Assembly: GCF_009789575.1 (NCBI RefSeq)
Contig: NZ_CP046908.1
Coordinates: forward strand, 4,989,001-5,053,000
DNA from: Stappia indica
GTDB taxonomy: Bacteria; Pseudomonadota; Alphaproteobacteria; Rhizobiales; Stappiaceae
Direction: 5' to 3'
Length of the DNA: 64,000 nucleotides
The translations under genes and the position numbers were made by a program. The notes under the pieces are model-generated. The model was not told the DNA's origin and did no database searches. It saw only the letters and a list, made by a program, of their open reading frames with translations. How positions within the stretch are numbered: position 1 is the first letter of the stretch; every line of letters starts with the position of its first letter. Positions 17,463 through 25,144 of this stretch are shown here, in pieces.

Positions 17463-18374
17463 ATGAGCGACACCTATCCGCGCGATCTCGTCGGTTACGG
17501 ACGCGAGACGCCCAATCCGCAGTGGCCGAACGACGCCAACGTCGCCGTCCAGTTCGTCATCAACTACGAGGAGGGCGGCGAGAACTGCCTCCTCCACGGC
17601 GACAGCCATTCCGAGGCCTTCCTGTCGGAGATCGTCGGCGCCGCACCCTGGCATCGCCAGCGGCACATGAACATGGAGTCCATCTACGAATACGGCTCGC
17701 GCGCCGGGTTCTGGCGTCTGTGGCGCATGTTCACCGAGCGCTCCATGCCCGTCACCGTTTACGGTGTCGCCACCGCCCTGCAGCGCAATCCGGAGGCGGT
17801 CGCGGCCATGAACGAGGCCGGCTGGGAGATTGCCTCGCACGGGCTGAAGTGGATCGATTACAAGGACTTCTCGCGCGAAGACGAGAAGCGCCACATGGCC
17901 GAGGCGATCCGCATCCACGAGGACGTCACCGGCTCGCGTCCGCTCGGCTGGTACACTGGCCGCTCGTCGGAATTCACCCGCGACCTCGTCATGGAGGAGG
18001 GCGGGTTCCTCTACGATTCCGACAGCTATGCCGACGATCTGCCCTATTGGGTCGAGGGACCGTCCGGCCCGCATCTCGTCATTCCCTACACGCTCGACGC
18101 CAACGACATGCGTTTCGCGACCGCGCAGGGGTTCAACTCGGGCGACCAGTTCTTCACCTACCTGAAGGACACGTTCGACACGCTCTATGCGGAAGGCGAG
18201 GCCGGCGCGCCGAAGATGATGAACATCGGCCTGCATTGCCGTCTGGTCGGCCGTCCGGGCCGCGCCGCGGCGCTCGCCCGCTTCCTCGACTATGTCGCCT
18301 CGCACGAGAAGGTCTGGGTCGCCCGGCGCATCGACATCGCCTGGCACTGGCATGCCCACCACGCCGCCGGCTGA
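17463..18374 (+). CDS. puuE: Allantoinase PuuE, polysaccharide-deacetylase fold
   Basis: The 303-aa product matches the metal-independent allantoinase PuuE: YPRDLVGYGRETPNPQWPNDANVAVQFVINYEEGGENCLLHGD at the N-terminus, then GWEIASHGLKWIDY and DSDSYADDLPYW. These align with the NodB-type deacetylase fold but retain PuuE-specific residues. It hydrolyses allantoin to allantoate in purine catabolism. No other ureide gene is adjacent, although an FAH-family gene of the type sometimes called ureidoglycolate lyase lies at 28.7 kb. Its 3' end overlaps paaX by 23 bp. Confidence 0.9.
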   Translation: MSDTYPRDLVGYGRETPNPQWPNDANVAVQFVINYEEGGENCLLHGDSHSEAFLSEIVGAAPWHRQRHMNMESIYEYGSRAGFWRLWRMFTERSMPVTVYGVATALQRNPEAVAAMNEAGWEIASHGLKWIDYKDFSREDEKRHMAEAIRIHEDVTGSRPLGWYTGRSSEFTRDLVMEEGGFLYDSDSYADDLPYWVEGPSGPHLVIPYTLDANDMRFATAQGFNSGDQFFTYLKDTFDTLYAEGEAGAPKMMNIGLHCRLVGRPGRAAALARFLDYVASHEKVWVARRIDIAWHWHAHHAAG

Positions 18375-19317
18375 GGCCGGCAAGGTTCCGGCGGAGGTCG
18401 AGGCGCTCGCCGGGGCCCTGCTGGACCGGCTGCACGAGACCCAGCCGCTGCGCGTCTGGTCGCTGATCGTCACGATCTTCGGCGATCTCGTCGCCCCGCG
18501 CGGCGGCGAGGTGTGGGCCGGCACGCTGTCCGATCTGCTCGGCCTCATGCGCATCGATGCAGCGGCGGTGCGCGCCGCGCTTTCGCGCCTTGCCCGCGAC
18601 GGCTGGGTCGAGCGCGAGCGTCAGGGACGGCTGAGCTTCTACGCCCTGTCGGCGGCCGGGCGCGCGACCTTCACCCCGGCCTCGCAGCGCATCTACCGGC
18701 TTGCGCCGGACGCGGGCGAGACGCGGGCGGTCGAACTGCGCGTCGTCGTGCTGCCCGAAACGGACGGCCGCAACGGCTTGCGCGAGGCGGCCCGCAAGGC
18801 CGGCTACGGGCTGTTGGCGCCTGGCGTCCTGCTCGGCACGCCGGCCAGTCCGCCGCTCGGCGGCCCCGAATTCCCGCAAGGGGCTGCGGACGGCGCGGTG
18901 ACGCTGGCGGCCTCCGTGCTGGCCGGCTCCGATGCCGATCTCGTTGCCCGCGCCTTCGATCTCGCCCCGCTGGCCGGCCGCTACCAGTCCTTCTGCCGCC
19001 GCTACGCGCCGCTGGCCGAGGCACTGGACGGCGGACGGGGCGGGGCAGGGCGTGCGCTGCTGTCGCCGGAGACGGCGATGGTCTGCCGCATCCTGCTGGT
19101 CCACGACTATCGCCGGCTGATCCTGCGCGATCCGATGCTGCCGCCTGCGCTGCTGCCTGCCGATTGGCCCGGCCTTGCCGCCAACCGGCTGGCGGCCCGT
19201 CTCTACGCTGCTTTGCGGGCACCGGCGGAGGCCTGGATCGCCGCCCATGCGCGCGGCCGCGACGGCCTGCTGCCGCCGCCCGATGCCAGCGAGGCCCGCC
19301 GCTTCTCCGCCGGCTGA
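18352..19317 (+). CDS. paaX: Phenylacetic acid degradation operon repressor PaaX
   Basis: A 321-aa PaaX-family protein. The N-terminal winged helix (RVWSLIVTIFGDLVAPRGGEVWAGTLSDLLGLMRIDAAAVRAALSRLARDGWVERERQGRLSFYALS, about residues 34-100) and the C-terminal region (RILLVHDYRRLILRDPMLPPALLPADWPG, about 244-272) are typical. In E. coli PaaX represses paa promoters and phenylacetyl-CoA relieves it. Start ATG 18352 lies within the puuE 3' end. It directly precedes the paaABCDE promoter. Together with PaaR this gives two regulators of different families for the one pathway. Confidence 0.9.
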   Translation: MPTTPPAEAGKVPAEVEALAGALLDRLHETQPLRVWSLIVTIFGDLVAPRGGEVWAGTLSDLLGLMRIDAAAVRAALSRLARDGWVERERQGRLSFYALSAAGRATFTPASQRIYRLAPDAGETRAVELRVVVLPETDGRNGLREAARKAGYGLLAPGVLLGTPASPPLGGPEFPQGAADGAVTLAASVLAGSDADLVARAFDLAPLAGRYQSFCRRYAPLAEALDGGRGGAGRALLSPETAMVCRILLVHDYRRLILRDPMLPPALLPADWPGLAANRLAARLYAALRAPAEAWIAAHARGRDGLLPPPDASEARRFSAG

Positions 19318-19350
19318 GCCCGGGAATTCAGACAAATCAGCAACTTGCGC

Positions 19351-19365
19351 GAACCGGTTTGTCAG
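19351..19365. promoter_or_regulatory. Partial match to the PaaR-type operator, upstream of paaA
   Basis: AACCGGTTTGTCAG (19352-19365) matches GACCGGTTGGTCAG, the right part of the 5258-5281 dyad, at 12 of 14 positions; the left arm is not conserved. It lies just upstream of the paaA promoter. It may be a weak PaaR site or chance. Confidence 0.35.
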
Positions 19366-19389
19366 GGGTCAATGTGTGACAAAAAATAC

Positions 19390-19419
19390 TTGAAACATAA
19401 AAATATCGTCACGTATAAT
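19390..19419 (+). promoter_or_regulatory. Predicted promoter for paaABCDE
   Basis: TTGAAA (19390-19395) and a perfect TATAAT (19414-19419) are 18 bases apart in an unusually AT-rich patch. Flanking GTGAC (19376-19380) and GTCAC (19408-19412) form a wide dyad across the promoter that could contact PaaX. The paaA start codon is 63 bases downstream of the -10 element. Confidence 0.65.
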
Positions 19420-19481
19420 GCGAGGCAGATACGGCGCGCTGCTTGCGCGTCCCGCATGGCAACCGAGGAGGGGTTGATCGC

Positions 19482-20483
19482 ATGTACACCCAGGCCCTGA
19501 ACGCCCGTGACGCATCGGACGAGCGCAGCGAGGATGCCGCGCTGCTCGCCGCCTTCCAGGCCCGCGTCGACGCGGAAGAGAAGATCGAGCCCAACGACTG
19601 GATGCCGGAGGCGTATCGCAAGACCCTCGTGCGCCAGATCTCCCAGCACGCCCATTCCGAGATCGTCGGCATGCTGCCCGAGGGCAACTGGATCAGCCGC
19701 GCCCCGACCCTGAAGCGCAAGGCGGCCCTGCTCGCCAAGGTGCAGGACGAGGGCGGCCACGGCCTCTACCTCTATTCCGCCGCCGAGACGCTGGGCGTGT
19801 CCCGCGAGGAGCTCACCGAGCAGCTTCTGTCCGGCAAGGCGAAATACTCCTCCATCTTCAACTATCCGACCCTGACCTGGGCCGATATCGGCGCCATCGG
19901 CTGGCTGGTCGACGGCGCGGCGATCATGAACCAGATCCCGCTCTGCCGCTGCTCCTTCGGGCCCTATTCGCGCGCCATGATCCGCGTGTGCAAGGAAGAG
20001 AGCTTCCACCAGCGCCAGGGCTACGAGCTGCTGCTGGAGATGTGCCGCTCGTCGGAAGAGCAAAAGGAGATGGTTCAGGACGCGCTGAACCGCTGGTGGT
20101 GGCCGTCGCTGATGATGTTCGGCCCCTCCGACACCGACTCCAAGCATTCCGCCCAGTCGATGGCCTGGAAGATCAAGCGCTTCACCAATGACGAGCTGCG
20201 TCAGAAGTTCGTCGACGCGACCGTGCCGCAGGCGCACTATCTCGGCCTGACGCTTCCCGATCCGGACCTGAAGTTCAACGAGGAAACCGGCCACTGGGAA
20301 TACGGCGAGATCGACTGGGAGGAGTTCTCCCGCGTCGTCGCCGGCAACGGCCCGTGCAACCGCGAGCGTCTCGCCGCCCGCCGCAAGGCCTTCGACGAGG
20401 GCGCCTGGGTGCGCGAGGCGTCCCTTGCCTATGCCGAGAAGCGCCGCAACCGCCGCGAGGCGGCCCGCATCGCCGCCGAGTGA
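19482..20483 (+). CDS. paaA: Phenylacetyl-CoA 1,2-epoxidase catalytic subunit PaaA
   Basis: The 333-aa protein is a canonical PaaA di-iron subunit with ligand-bearing helices [20 protein letters not shown] and [19 protein letters not shown] (the EXXH motifs, about residues 86-105 and 169-187). With PaaB, PaaC, PaaD and PaaE it epoxidises the ring of phenylacetyl-CoA using O2 and NADPH. ATG 19482 follows GAGGAGGGG. It leads the operon; a strong stem-loop follows before paaB. Family identity is unambiguous. Confidence 0.96.
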   Translation: MYTQALNARDASDERSEDAALLAAFQARVDAEEKIEPNDWMPEAYRKTLVRQISQHAHSEIVGMLPEGNWISRAPTLKRKAALLAKVQDEGGHGLYLYSAAETLGVSREELTEQLLSGKAKYSSIFNYPTLTWADIGAIGWLVDGAAIMNQIPLCRCSFGPYSRAMIRVCKEESFHQRQGYELLLEMCRSSEEQKEMVQDALNRWWWPSLMMFGPSDTDSKHSAQSMAWKIKRFTNDELRQKFVDATVPQAHYLGLTLPDPDLKFNEETGHWEYGEIDWEEFSRVVAGNGPCNRERLAARRKAFDEGAWVREASLAYAEKRRNRREAARIAAE

Positions 20484-20489
20484 GCGACA

Positions 20490-20514
20490 CCCCGGCGCGG
20501 GGCACGCGCCGGGG
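20490..20514 (+). other. Intercistronic stem-loop between paaA and paaB
   Basis: CCCCGGCGCG (20490-20499) pairs perfectly with CGCGCCGGGG (20505-20514) over a five-base loop. No T-tract follows, so readthrough into paaBCDE is expected. It may protect the paaA mRNA 3' end or attenuate downstream expression. Confidence 0.55.
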
Positions 20515-20591
20515 GCAAGGCATAACGACGTTCCTAAGGAACATGAGGCTTTCGCACCGGCCACGCGCCCGCGAGCCCGAGGGAGAAAACC

Positions 20592-20879
20592 ATGACCGAG
20601 AAGAACACGCCGCTCTGGGAAGTCTTCATCCGTTCGCGCACCGGCATGGCGCATCGCCATTGCGGGTCGGTGCATGCGGCCGACGAGGAGATGGCGCTGC
20701 AGGCCGCGCGCGACGTCTACACCCGCCGCGGCGAAGGCGTCTCCATCTGGGTGGTGCCGTCCTCGGCGATCGTCGCCTCCGACCCGACCGAGAAGGACGT
20801 GATGTTCGAGCCGACCGCCTCGAAGATCTACCGGCATCCGACCTTCTACGAGATCCCCGAAGAAGTCGGCAACATGTGA
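20592..20879 (+). CDS. paaB: Phenylacetyl-CoA epoxidase subunit PaaB
   Basis: A 95-aa protein of the normal PaaB size with WEVFIRSRTGMAHRHCGSVHAADEEMALQAARDVYTRRGEGVSIWVVPSS. PaaB bridges the two PaaAC heterodimers and is needed for activity but has no catalytic centre. GAGGGAGAA precedes the ATG at 20592. It lies 14 bases before paaC. Confidence 0.95.
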   Translation: MTEKNTPLWEVFIRSRTGMAHRHCGSVHAADEEMALQAARDVYTRRGEGVSIWVVPSSAIVASDPTEKDVMFEPTASKIYRHPTFYEIPEEVGNM

Positions 20880-20893
20880 GCGGGAGCGGCACC

Positions 20894-21661
20894 ATGACCA
20901 CGACCGACCGGACCGCCGATCTCTTTGCCTACACCCTGCGTCTTGCCGACGATGCGGCCATTCTCGGCCAGCGCCTCGGCGAGTGGTGCGGCCACGCGCC
21001 GACGCTGGAGGAGGATATCGGCCTTGCAAATGTCGCGCTCGACCATATCGGCCAGGCGCGCGCGCTCTATGCCTATGCCGGCGAGGTGGAAGGCGAGGGC
21101 CGCGACGAGGACCAGCTCTGCTTCCTGCGCCACGAACGCCAGTTCAACAACTGCCTGCTGGTGGAGCAGCCGAACGGCGACTTCGCGCAGACCATCCTGC
21201 GCCAGTTCTTCTTCTCCGCCTTCATGCTGCCGCTGTGGCGCGAGCTGAAGGCCTCGAAGGACGCAACGCTCGCTGCCATCGCCGCCAAGGCGGAGAAGGA
21301 AGCGGCCTATCACGTGCGCCATTCGGCCGAGTGGACCATCCGTCTCGGCGATGGAACCACCGAAAGCCATGAGCGCGCCCAGGCGGCCGTCGACCACCTG
21401 TGGCCCTATACGGGCGAGCTGTTCGAGGTCGACGGGTTGGTCGAGCGGCTGGTCGCCGCCGGCATCGCCGTCGATCCGGCGAGCCTGCGCGACGAGTGGC
21501 ACGCCACCTTGCGCGAGGTGCTGGACGAGGCGACGCTGCGCCTGCCGCCCGACGGCTGGTCCCAGACCGGCGGCCGCTCGGGCCGCCATTCGGAGAGCTT
21601 CGGCCATCTCCTGTCCGAGATGCAGTACATGCAGCGGGCCTGGCCGGGTCACAGGTGGTGA
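20894..21661 (+). CDS. paaC: Phenylacetyl-CoA epoxidase structural subunit PaaC
   Basis: The 255-aa product is a ferritin-like four-helix protein: LADDAAILGQRLGEWCGHAPTLEEDIGLANVALDHIGQARALY and KEAAYHVRHSAEWTIRLGDGTTESHERAQ. PaaC is the structural partner of PaaA in the epoxidase core and has lost full di-iron function in studied members. ATG 20894 is preceded by GGAGCGG. It runs into paaD with an overlap or a gap of five bases, depending on the paaD start. Confidence 0.95.
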   Translation: MTTTDRTADLFAYTLRLADDAAILGQRLGEWCGHAPTLEEDIGLANVALDHIGQARALYAYAGEVEGEGRDEDQLCFLRHERQFNNCLLVEQPNGDFAQTILRQFFFSAFMLPLWRELKASKDATLAAIAAKAEKEAAYHVRHSAEWTIRLGDGTTESHERAQAAVDHLWPYTGELFEVDGLVERLVAAGIAVDPASLRDEWHATLREVLDEATLRLPPDGWSQTGGRSGRHSESFGHLLSEMQYMQRAWPGHRW

Positions 21662-21666
21662 GCGAG

Positions 21667-22179
21667 ATGGGCTCGCGCCTGCACGACATTGCGGGGGAGA
21701 GTGCCCGCCGGCGGGCCTTCGAGGTCGCCGCGCAGGTGCCGGACCCGGAAGTCCCGGTGCTGACCATCGGCGATCTCGGCGTGCTGCGAGATGTGCGCAT
21801 CGCGTCCGACGGCACGGTCGAGGTCGACATCACGCCGACCTATACCGGCTGTCCGGCCATGGCCGTCTTCACCATGGACATCGAGACCGCGCTGCTGGCG
21901 GAAGGCTTCGGCAAGGTGCGGGTCAACACCGTGCTGTCGCCGGCCTGGACCACCGACTGGCTGAGCGAGGAGGCGCGCGAGAAGCTGCGCGTCTATGGCA
22001 TCGCCCCGCCGGCCGGCAAGGCCTCCCGCCGCGCCCTGTTCGGCGACGACGAGGTCGCCTGTCCGCGCTGCGGCTCGATCGACACCGAGAAGGTGTCGGA
22101 GTTCGGCTCCACCGCCTGCAAGGCGCTGTGGCGCTGCCGCTCCTGCGCCGAGCCGTTCGACTATTTCAAGTGCCACTGA
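21667..22179 (+). CDS. paaD: Phenylacetate degradation protein PaaD (DUF59/MIP18 family with zinc ribbon)
   Basis: A 170-aa protein with an N-terminal DUF59 domain (VPDPEVPVLTIGDLGVLRDVRI, TYTGCPAM, LSPAWTTDWLSEEAREKLRVYGIAPP) and a C-terminal zinc ribbon (CPRCGS then CRSC, ending FDYFKCH). PaaD is thought to help assemble the epoxidase metal centre or the PaaE iron-sulfur cluster. Start is uncertain: GTG at 21658 overlaps the paaC stop (GTGA), while ATG at 21667 gives a normal length and is used here. Confidence 0.92.
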   Translation: MGSRLHDIAGESARRRAFEVAAQVPDPEVPVLTIGDLGVLRDVRIASDGTVEVDITPTYTGCPAMAVFTMDIETALLAEGFGKVRVNTVLSPAWTTDWLSEEAREKLRVYGIAPPAGKASRRALFGDDEVACPRCGSIDTEKVSEFGSTACKALWRCRSCAEPFDYFKCH

Positions 22180-22238
22180 GCTGGCGTCTTGTCCGGCAGG
22201 CAGCGGATGCCGCCGGAAGCTTTTGAGGGAGAAACCGC

Positions 22239-23318
22239 ATGTCGCCGAGATTTCATGCGCTGAAGGTCCGCGAAGTGAGGCGCGAGACGCCCGAGGCCGT
22301 GTCGATTTCCTTCGACGTGCCGGAGACCCTGCGCGAGGCCTATCGCTTCGCCGCCGGCCAGTATCTCACCCTGCGCGCGGTGATCGGCGGCGAGGAAGTG
22401 CGCCGGTCCTATTCGATCTGCGCCGGCGAGGATGACGGCGAGCTGCGCGTCGCGGTGAAGAAGATCGACGGCGGCGTCTTTTCCGCCTTCGCCAACGAGA
22501 ACGTGGCGGCCGGCGACGAGATCGACGTGATGACCCCGTCGGGCCGCTTCGTCCTGCCGGCGCATGAGGGCGGCCCGCGCCGTCTCGTGGCGGTGGCCGC
22601 CGGCTCCGGCATCACCCCGGTGCTGGCGATGATCCGCACCGTGCTGACGCGCGAGCCCGAGAGCGAGTTCTTCCTGTTCTACGGCAACCGCAGCGCCCAG
22701 ACGATCATCTTCAAGGAAGAGATCGAGGACCTGAAGGACGTCTTCCCGACGCGCTTCGGCGTGTTCCATGTGCTCTCGCGCGAGACCCAGGACGTGGAGA
22801 TCCTCTCCGGCCGGCTGGACGCGGAAAAGCTGGAGCGCCTGTTCACCCATGTGCTGCCGGTGGCGGAGGCCGACGGCGTGTTCCTCTGCGGTCCGGGCGA
22901 GATGATCGAGACCGCGAGCGAGGTCCTGTCGCGCCTCGGCGTGGCGGGCGATCGCATCCACCGCGAGTTCTTCACGCCGGCCGACGGCTCGGCCCCGCAT
23001 GCGGCGAAGCCCGCGAAGAACATCTCCGAAACGGCCCACGAGGCGCGCGCGGAGCTGATCATCGACGGTGCGCGCGTCACCGTTCCGGTCGCGGCCGGCG
23101 AGACCATCATCGATGCCGCGATGCGCGCGGGCGTCGAGGTTCCCTATTCCTGCAAGGGCGGCATGTGCTGCACCTGCCGCGCCAAGGTCGAGGCCGGCGA
23201 GGTCGACATGGCGGTCAACTATTCGCTCGAGCCCTGGGAGATCGAGGCCGGCTTCGTCCTCACCTGCCAGTCGCGCCCGGTCTCCGACACGGTGGTGCTC
23301 GACTACGACGCGATGTAG
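22239..23318 (+). CDS. paaE: Phenylacetyl-CoA epoxidase reductase PaaE
   Basis: A 359-aa ferredoxin-NADP reductase-type protein: FAD domain with RRSYSIC (about residues 51-57), NAD(P) domain with AAGSGITPVLAMIRTVL (about 120-136), and a C-terminal plant-type [2Fe-2S] domain with PYSCKGGMCCTCRAKVEAG and LTCQSRP supplying four cysteines (CX4CX2C...C). It passes electrons from NADPH to PaaA. GAGGGAG precedes the ATG at 22239. Last gene of the paa operon in this window. Confidence 0.95.
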   Translation: MSPRFHALKVREVRRETPEAVSISFDVPETLREAYRFAAGQYLTLRAVIGGEEVRRSYSICAGEDDGELRVAVKKIDGGVFSAFANENVAAGDEIDVMTPSGRFVLPAHEGGPRRLVAVAAGSGITPVLAMIRTVLTREPESEFFLFYGNRSAQTIIFKEEIEDLKDVFPTRFGVFHVLSRETQDVEILSGRLDAEKLERLFTHVLPVAEADGVFLCGPGEMIETASEVLSRLGVAGDRIHREFFTPADGSAPHAAKPAKNISETAHEARAELIIDGARVTVPVAAGETIIDAAMRAGVEVPYSCKGGMCCTCRAKVEAGEVDMAVNYSLEPWEIEAGFVLTCQSRPVSDTVVLDYDAM

Positions 23319-23383
23319 GCTCAAGGGAGCGGGGCAGGGCGCTCGGCGCACCGCCCCGTTTCCCCCACAAAGAGAGCCTTCCC

Positions 23384-23929
23384 ATGCATGAGCGTTTCGT
23401 GCTCGTCACCGGCTGTTCCGGTGGCGGCAAATCCACATTGATCGAAGAGCTTGCCCGTCGGGGCCACCGGACGGTGCAAGAGCCCGGCCGGCGCATCGTC
23501 CGCGAGGAACTGGCGGGAGAGGGCAGTGCGCTGCCCTGGATCGACCTTGCCGCCTTCGCCCGCCGGGCGATCCGCATGGCCGTTGCCGACTGGCGCCGCG
23601 CGCGGGAGTGCGGCGATGCCGATGGTTGGACCTTCTTCGACCGCGGCGTGATCGATGCGGCCTCGGCCTTCGAGGTCGCGACCGGGCGCAAGGTGCTTGC
23701 ACCGCTTGCCCGCCGCTATCGCTATCGTCCCCTGGTCTTTCTTGCCCCGCCCTGGCCGGAGATCCACACGGGCGATGCCGAGCGCCGGCACGGGTTTGCC
23801 GCGGCGACCGAAGAATACGAGCGGCTTGCGGGTGTCTTGCCCGCGCTCGGCTACGAGACCCGGCTGCTGCCGAAAGTCCCGGTCGCCGAGTGCGCTGCCT
23901 TCGTGCTCGCCGCGCTGGAGCGCGGCTGA
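23384..23929 (+). CDS. P-loop ATPase/kinase-like protein (AAA_28 type)
   Basis: A 181-aa protein starting with FVLVTGCSGGGKSTLIEELARRGHRTVQEPGRRIVREE, a Walker A (GCSGGGKS, residues about 10-17) followed by the pattern seen in small AAA_28 predicted ATPases. A later FFDRGVIDAASAFE resembles a nucleoside/nucleotide-kinase DRG/lid motif. Function is not known for the family. A 66-base gap separates it from paaE, with GC-rich dyads that may partly terminate, so it may be a separate transcript. Convergent with the alcohol dehydrogenase gene. Confidence 0.75.
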   Translation: MHERFVLVTGCSGGGKSTLIEELARRGHRTVQEPGRRIVREELAGEGSALPWIDLAAFARRAIRMAVADWRRARECGDADGWTFFDRGVIDAASAFEVATGRKVLAPLARRYRYRPLVFLAPPWPEIHTGDAERRHGFAAATEEYERLAGVLPALGYETRLLPKVPVAECAAFVLAALERG

Positions 23930-23939
23930 GCCGCTCTCG

Positions 23940-24959
23940 TCAGATCTCCATCACCACGCGGCCGTCGATCTTGCCGGCGCGCATCGTGTCGAAGATCGCG
24001 TTGACGTTCTCCAGCCGGTCCACCGAGTAATGCGCGGCGACCTTGCCTTCGGCGGCAAAGGCGAGCGACTCGGCAAGGTCGTTGCGCGTGCCGACGATGG
24101 AGCCTCGGATCGTCTTGCGGTTCAGCACCGTGTCGAAGATCGGCAGCGGAAAGTCGCCGGGCGGCAGGCCAACGAGGCTCATCGTGCCGCCGCGCGCCAG
24201 CATGCCAAAGCCCTGGCTGAACGACTTGGGCGACACCGCCGTCACCAGCACGCCTTCCGCGCCGCCGCCCTTCTGCACCTCGGCGGCAACATCGCCGCTG
24301 CGTGCGTCGAGGGTCATGTCGGCGCCGAGCGCGCGGGCCAGCGCCAGCTTCTCCTCGGAAATGTCGACGGCGATCACATGCATCCCCATCGCCTTGGCAT
24401 ATTGCACGGCCATGTGGCCGAGCCCGCCGATGCCGATGATGACGACGGTCTGGCCGGGCTTCGCCTCGGTCTCCTTCAGCCCCTTGTAGACAGTGACGCC
24501 GGCGCACAGCACCGGCGCTGCGGGGGCGAAGGCCAGCCCGTCCGGCAGGTGGCCGACATAGTCCGGGTCGGCCAGCACATAGTCGGCAAAGCCGCCATTG
24601 ACGCTGTAGCCGGTGTTCTGCTGGTCGTGGCACAGGGTTTCCCAGCCGCCGACGCAATGCCGGCAATGGCCGCAGGCGGTGTGCAGCCACGGCACGCCCA
24701 CCCGGTCGCCTTCCTTCACGCTGGTGACGCCGGCCCCGACCGCGGCGACCGTGCCGACGCCTTCATGGCCCGGAATGAAGGGCGGCTGCGGCTTGACCGG
24801 CCAGTCGCCCTCGGCCGCGTGCAGGTCGGTGTGGCAGACCCCGCTGGCGGCGATCTTCACCAGGATCTTGCCGGGCGCCACCTCGGGCCGCACCACTTCG
24901 CAAATGTCGAGTGGTGCGCCGAAGGCGCGCACCACGGCCGCTTTCATCGTCTTTCCCAT
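23940..24959 (-). CDS. Zinc-dependent alcohol dehydrogenase, AdhP-like
   Basis: A 339-aa medium-chain dehydrogenase. Catalytic zinc region GVCHTDLHAAEGDWPVKPQPPFIPGHEGVG (Cys about 43, His about 66), structural zinc cysteines in CGHCRHCVGGWETLC (about 97-111), and the Rossmann glycine motif GIGGLGHMAVQYAKAMG (about 178-194). This is the pattern of AdhP/AdhA ethanol-active enzymes using NAD. Start ATG 24959 has AGGGAAG upstream; an internal ATG at 24947 would only remove MGKT. No operon partner; it diverges from the GGDEF gene. Confidence 0.88.
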   Translation of the reverse strand: MGKTMKAAVVRAFGAPLDICEVVRPEVAPGKILVKIAASGVCHTDLHAAEGDWPVKPQPPFIPGHEGVGTVAAVGAGVTSVKEGDRVGVPWLHTACGHCRHCVGGWETLCHDQQNTGYSVNGGFADYVLADPDYVGHLPDGLAFAPAAPVLCAGVTVYKGLKETEAKPGQTVVIIGIGGLGHMAVQYAKAMGMHVIAVDISEEKLALARALGADMTLDARSGDVAAEVQKGGGAEGVLVTAVSPKSFSQGFGMLARGGTMSLVGLPPGDFPLPIFDTVLNRKTIRGSIVGTRNDLAESLAFAAEGKVAAHYSVDRLENVNAIFDTMRAGKIDGRVVMEI

Positions 24960-25144
24960 CGGACTTCCCTGTTGCCGTTTTCCTGTCCAGCCCGGCGGCA
25001 TTGTGGAGCGGCGATAAGCGGTCCGCGTTGCGCGAGATCAAGGTGCGGGCGCGACCGGTGGTTTTTCGGGAGGCGCTGTCGTTAATGGCATGGGAACCAC
25101 ATCGGTTAGCTGAAGATTCAAGTCTTTATGGCAGGTTGCCCGGC

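Noticed and set aside
23330-23358. Terminator after paaE
   Set aside because: CGGGGC and GCCCCG can pair but the loop is long, the stem short and only a short T-run follows, so it was not listed as a feature.
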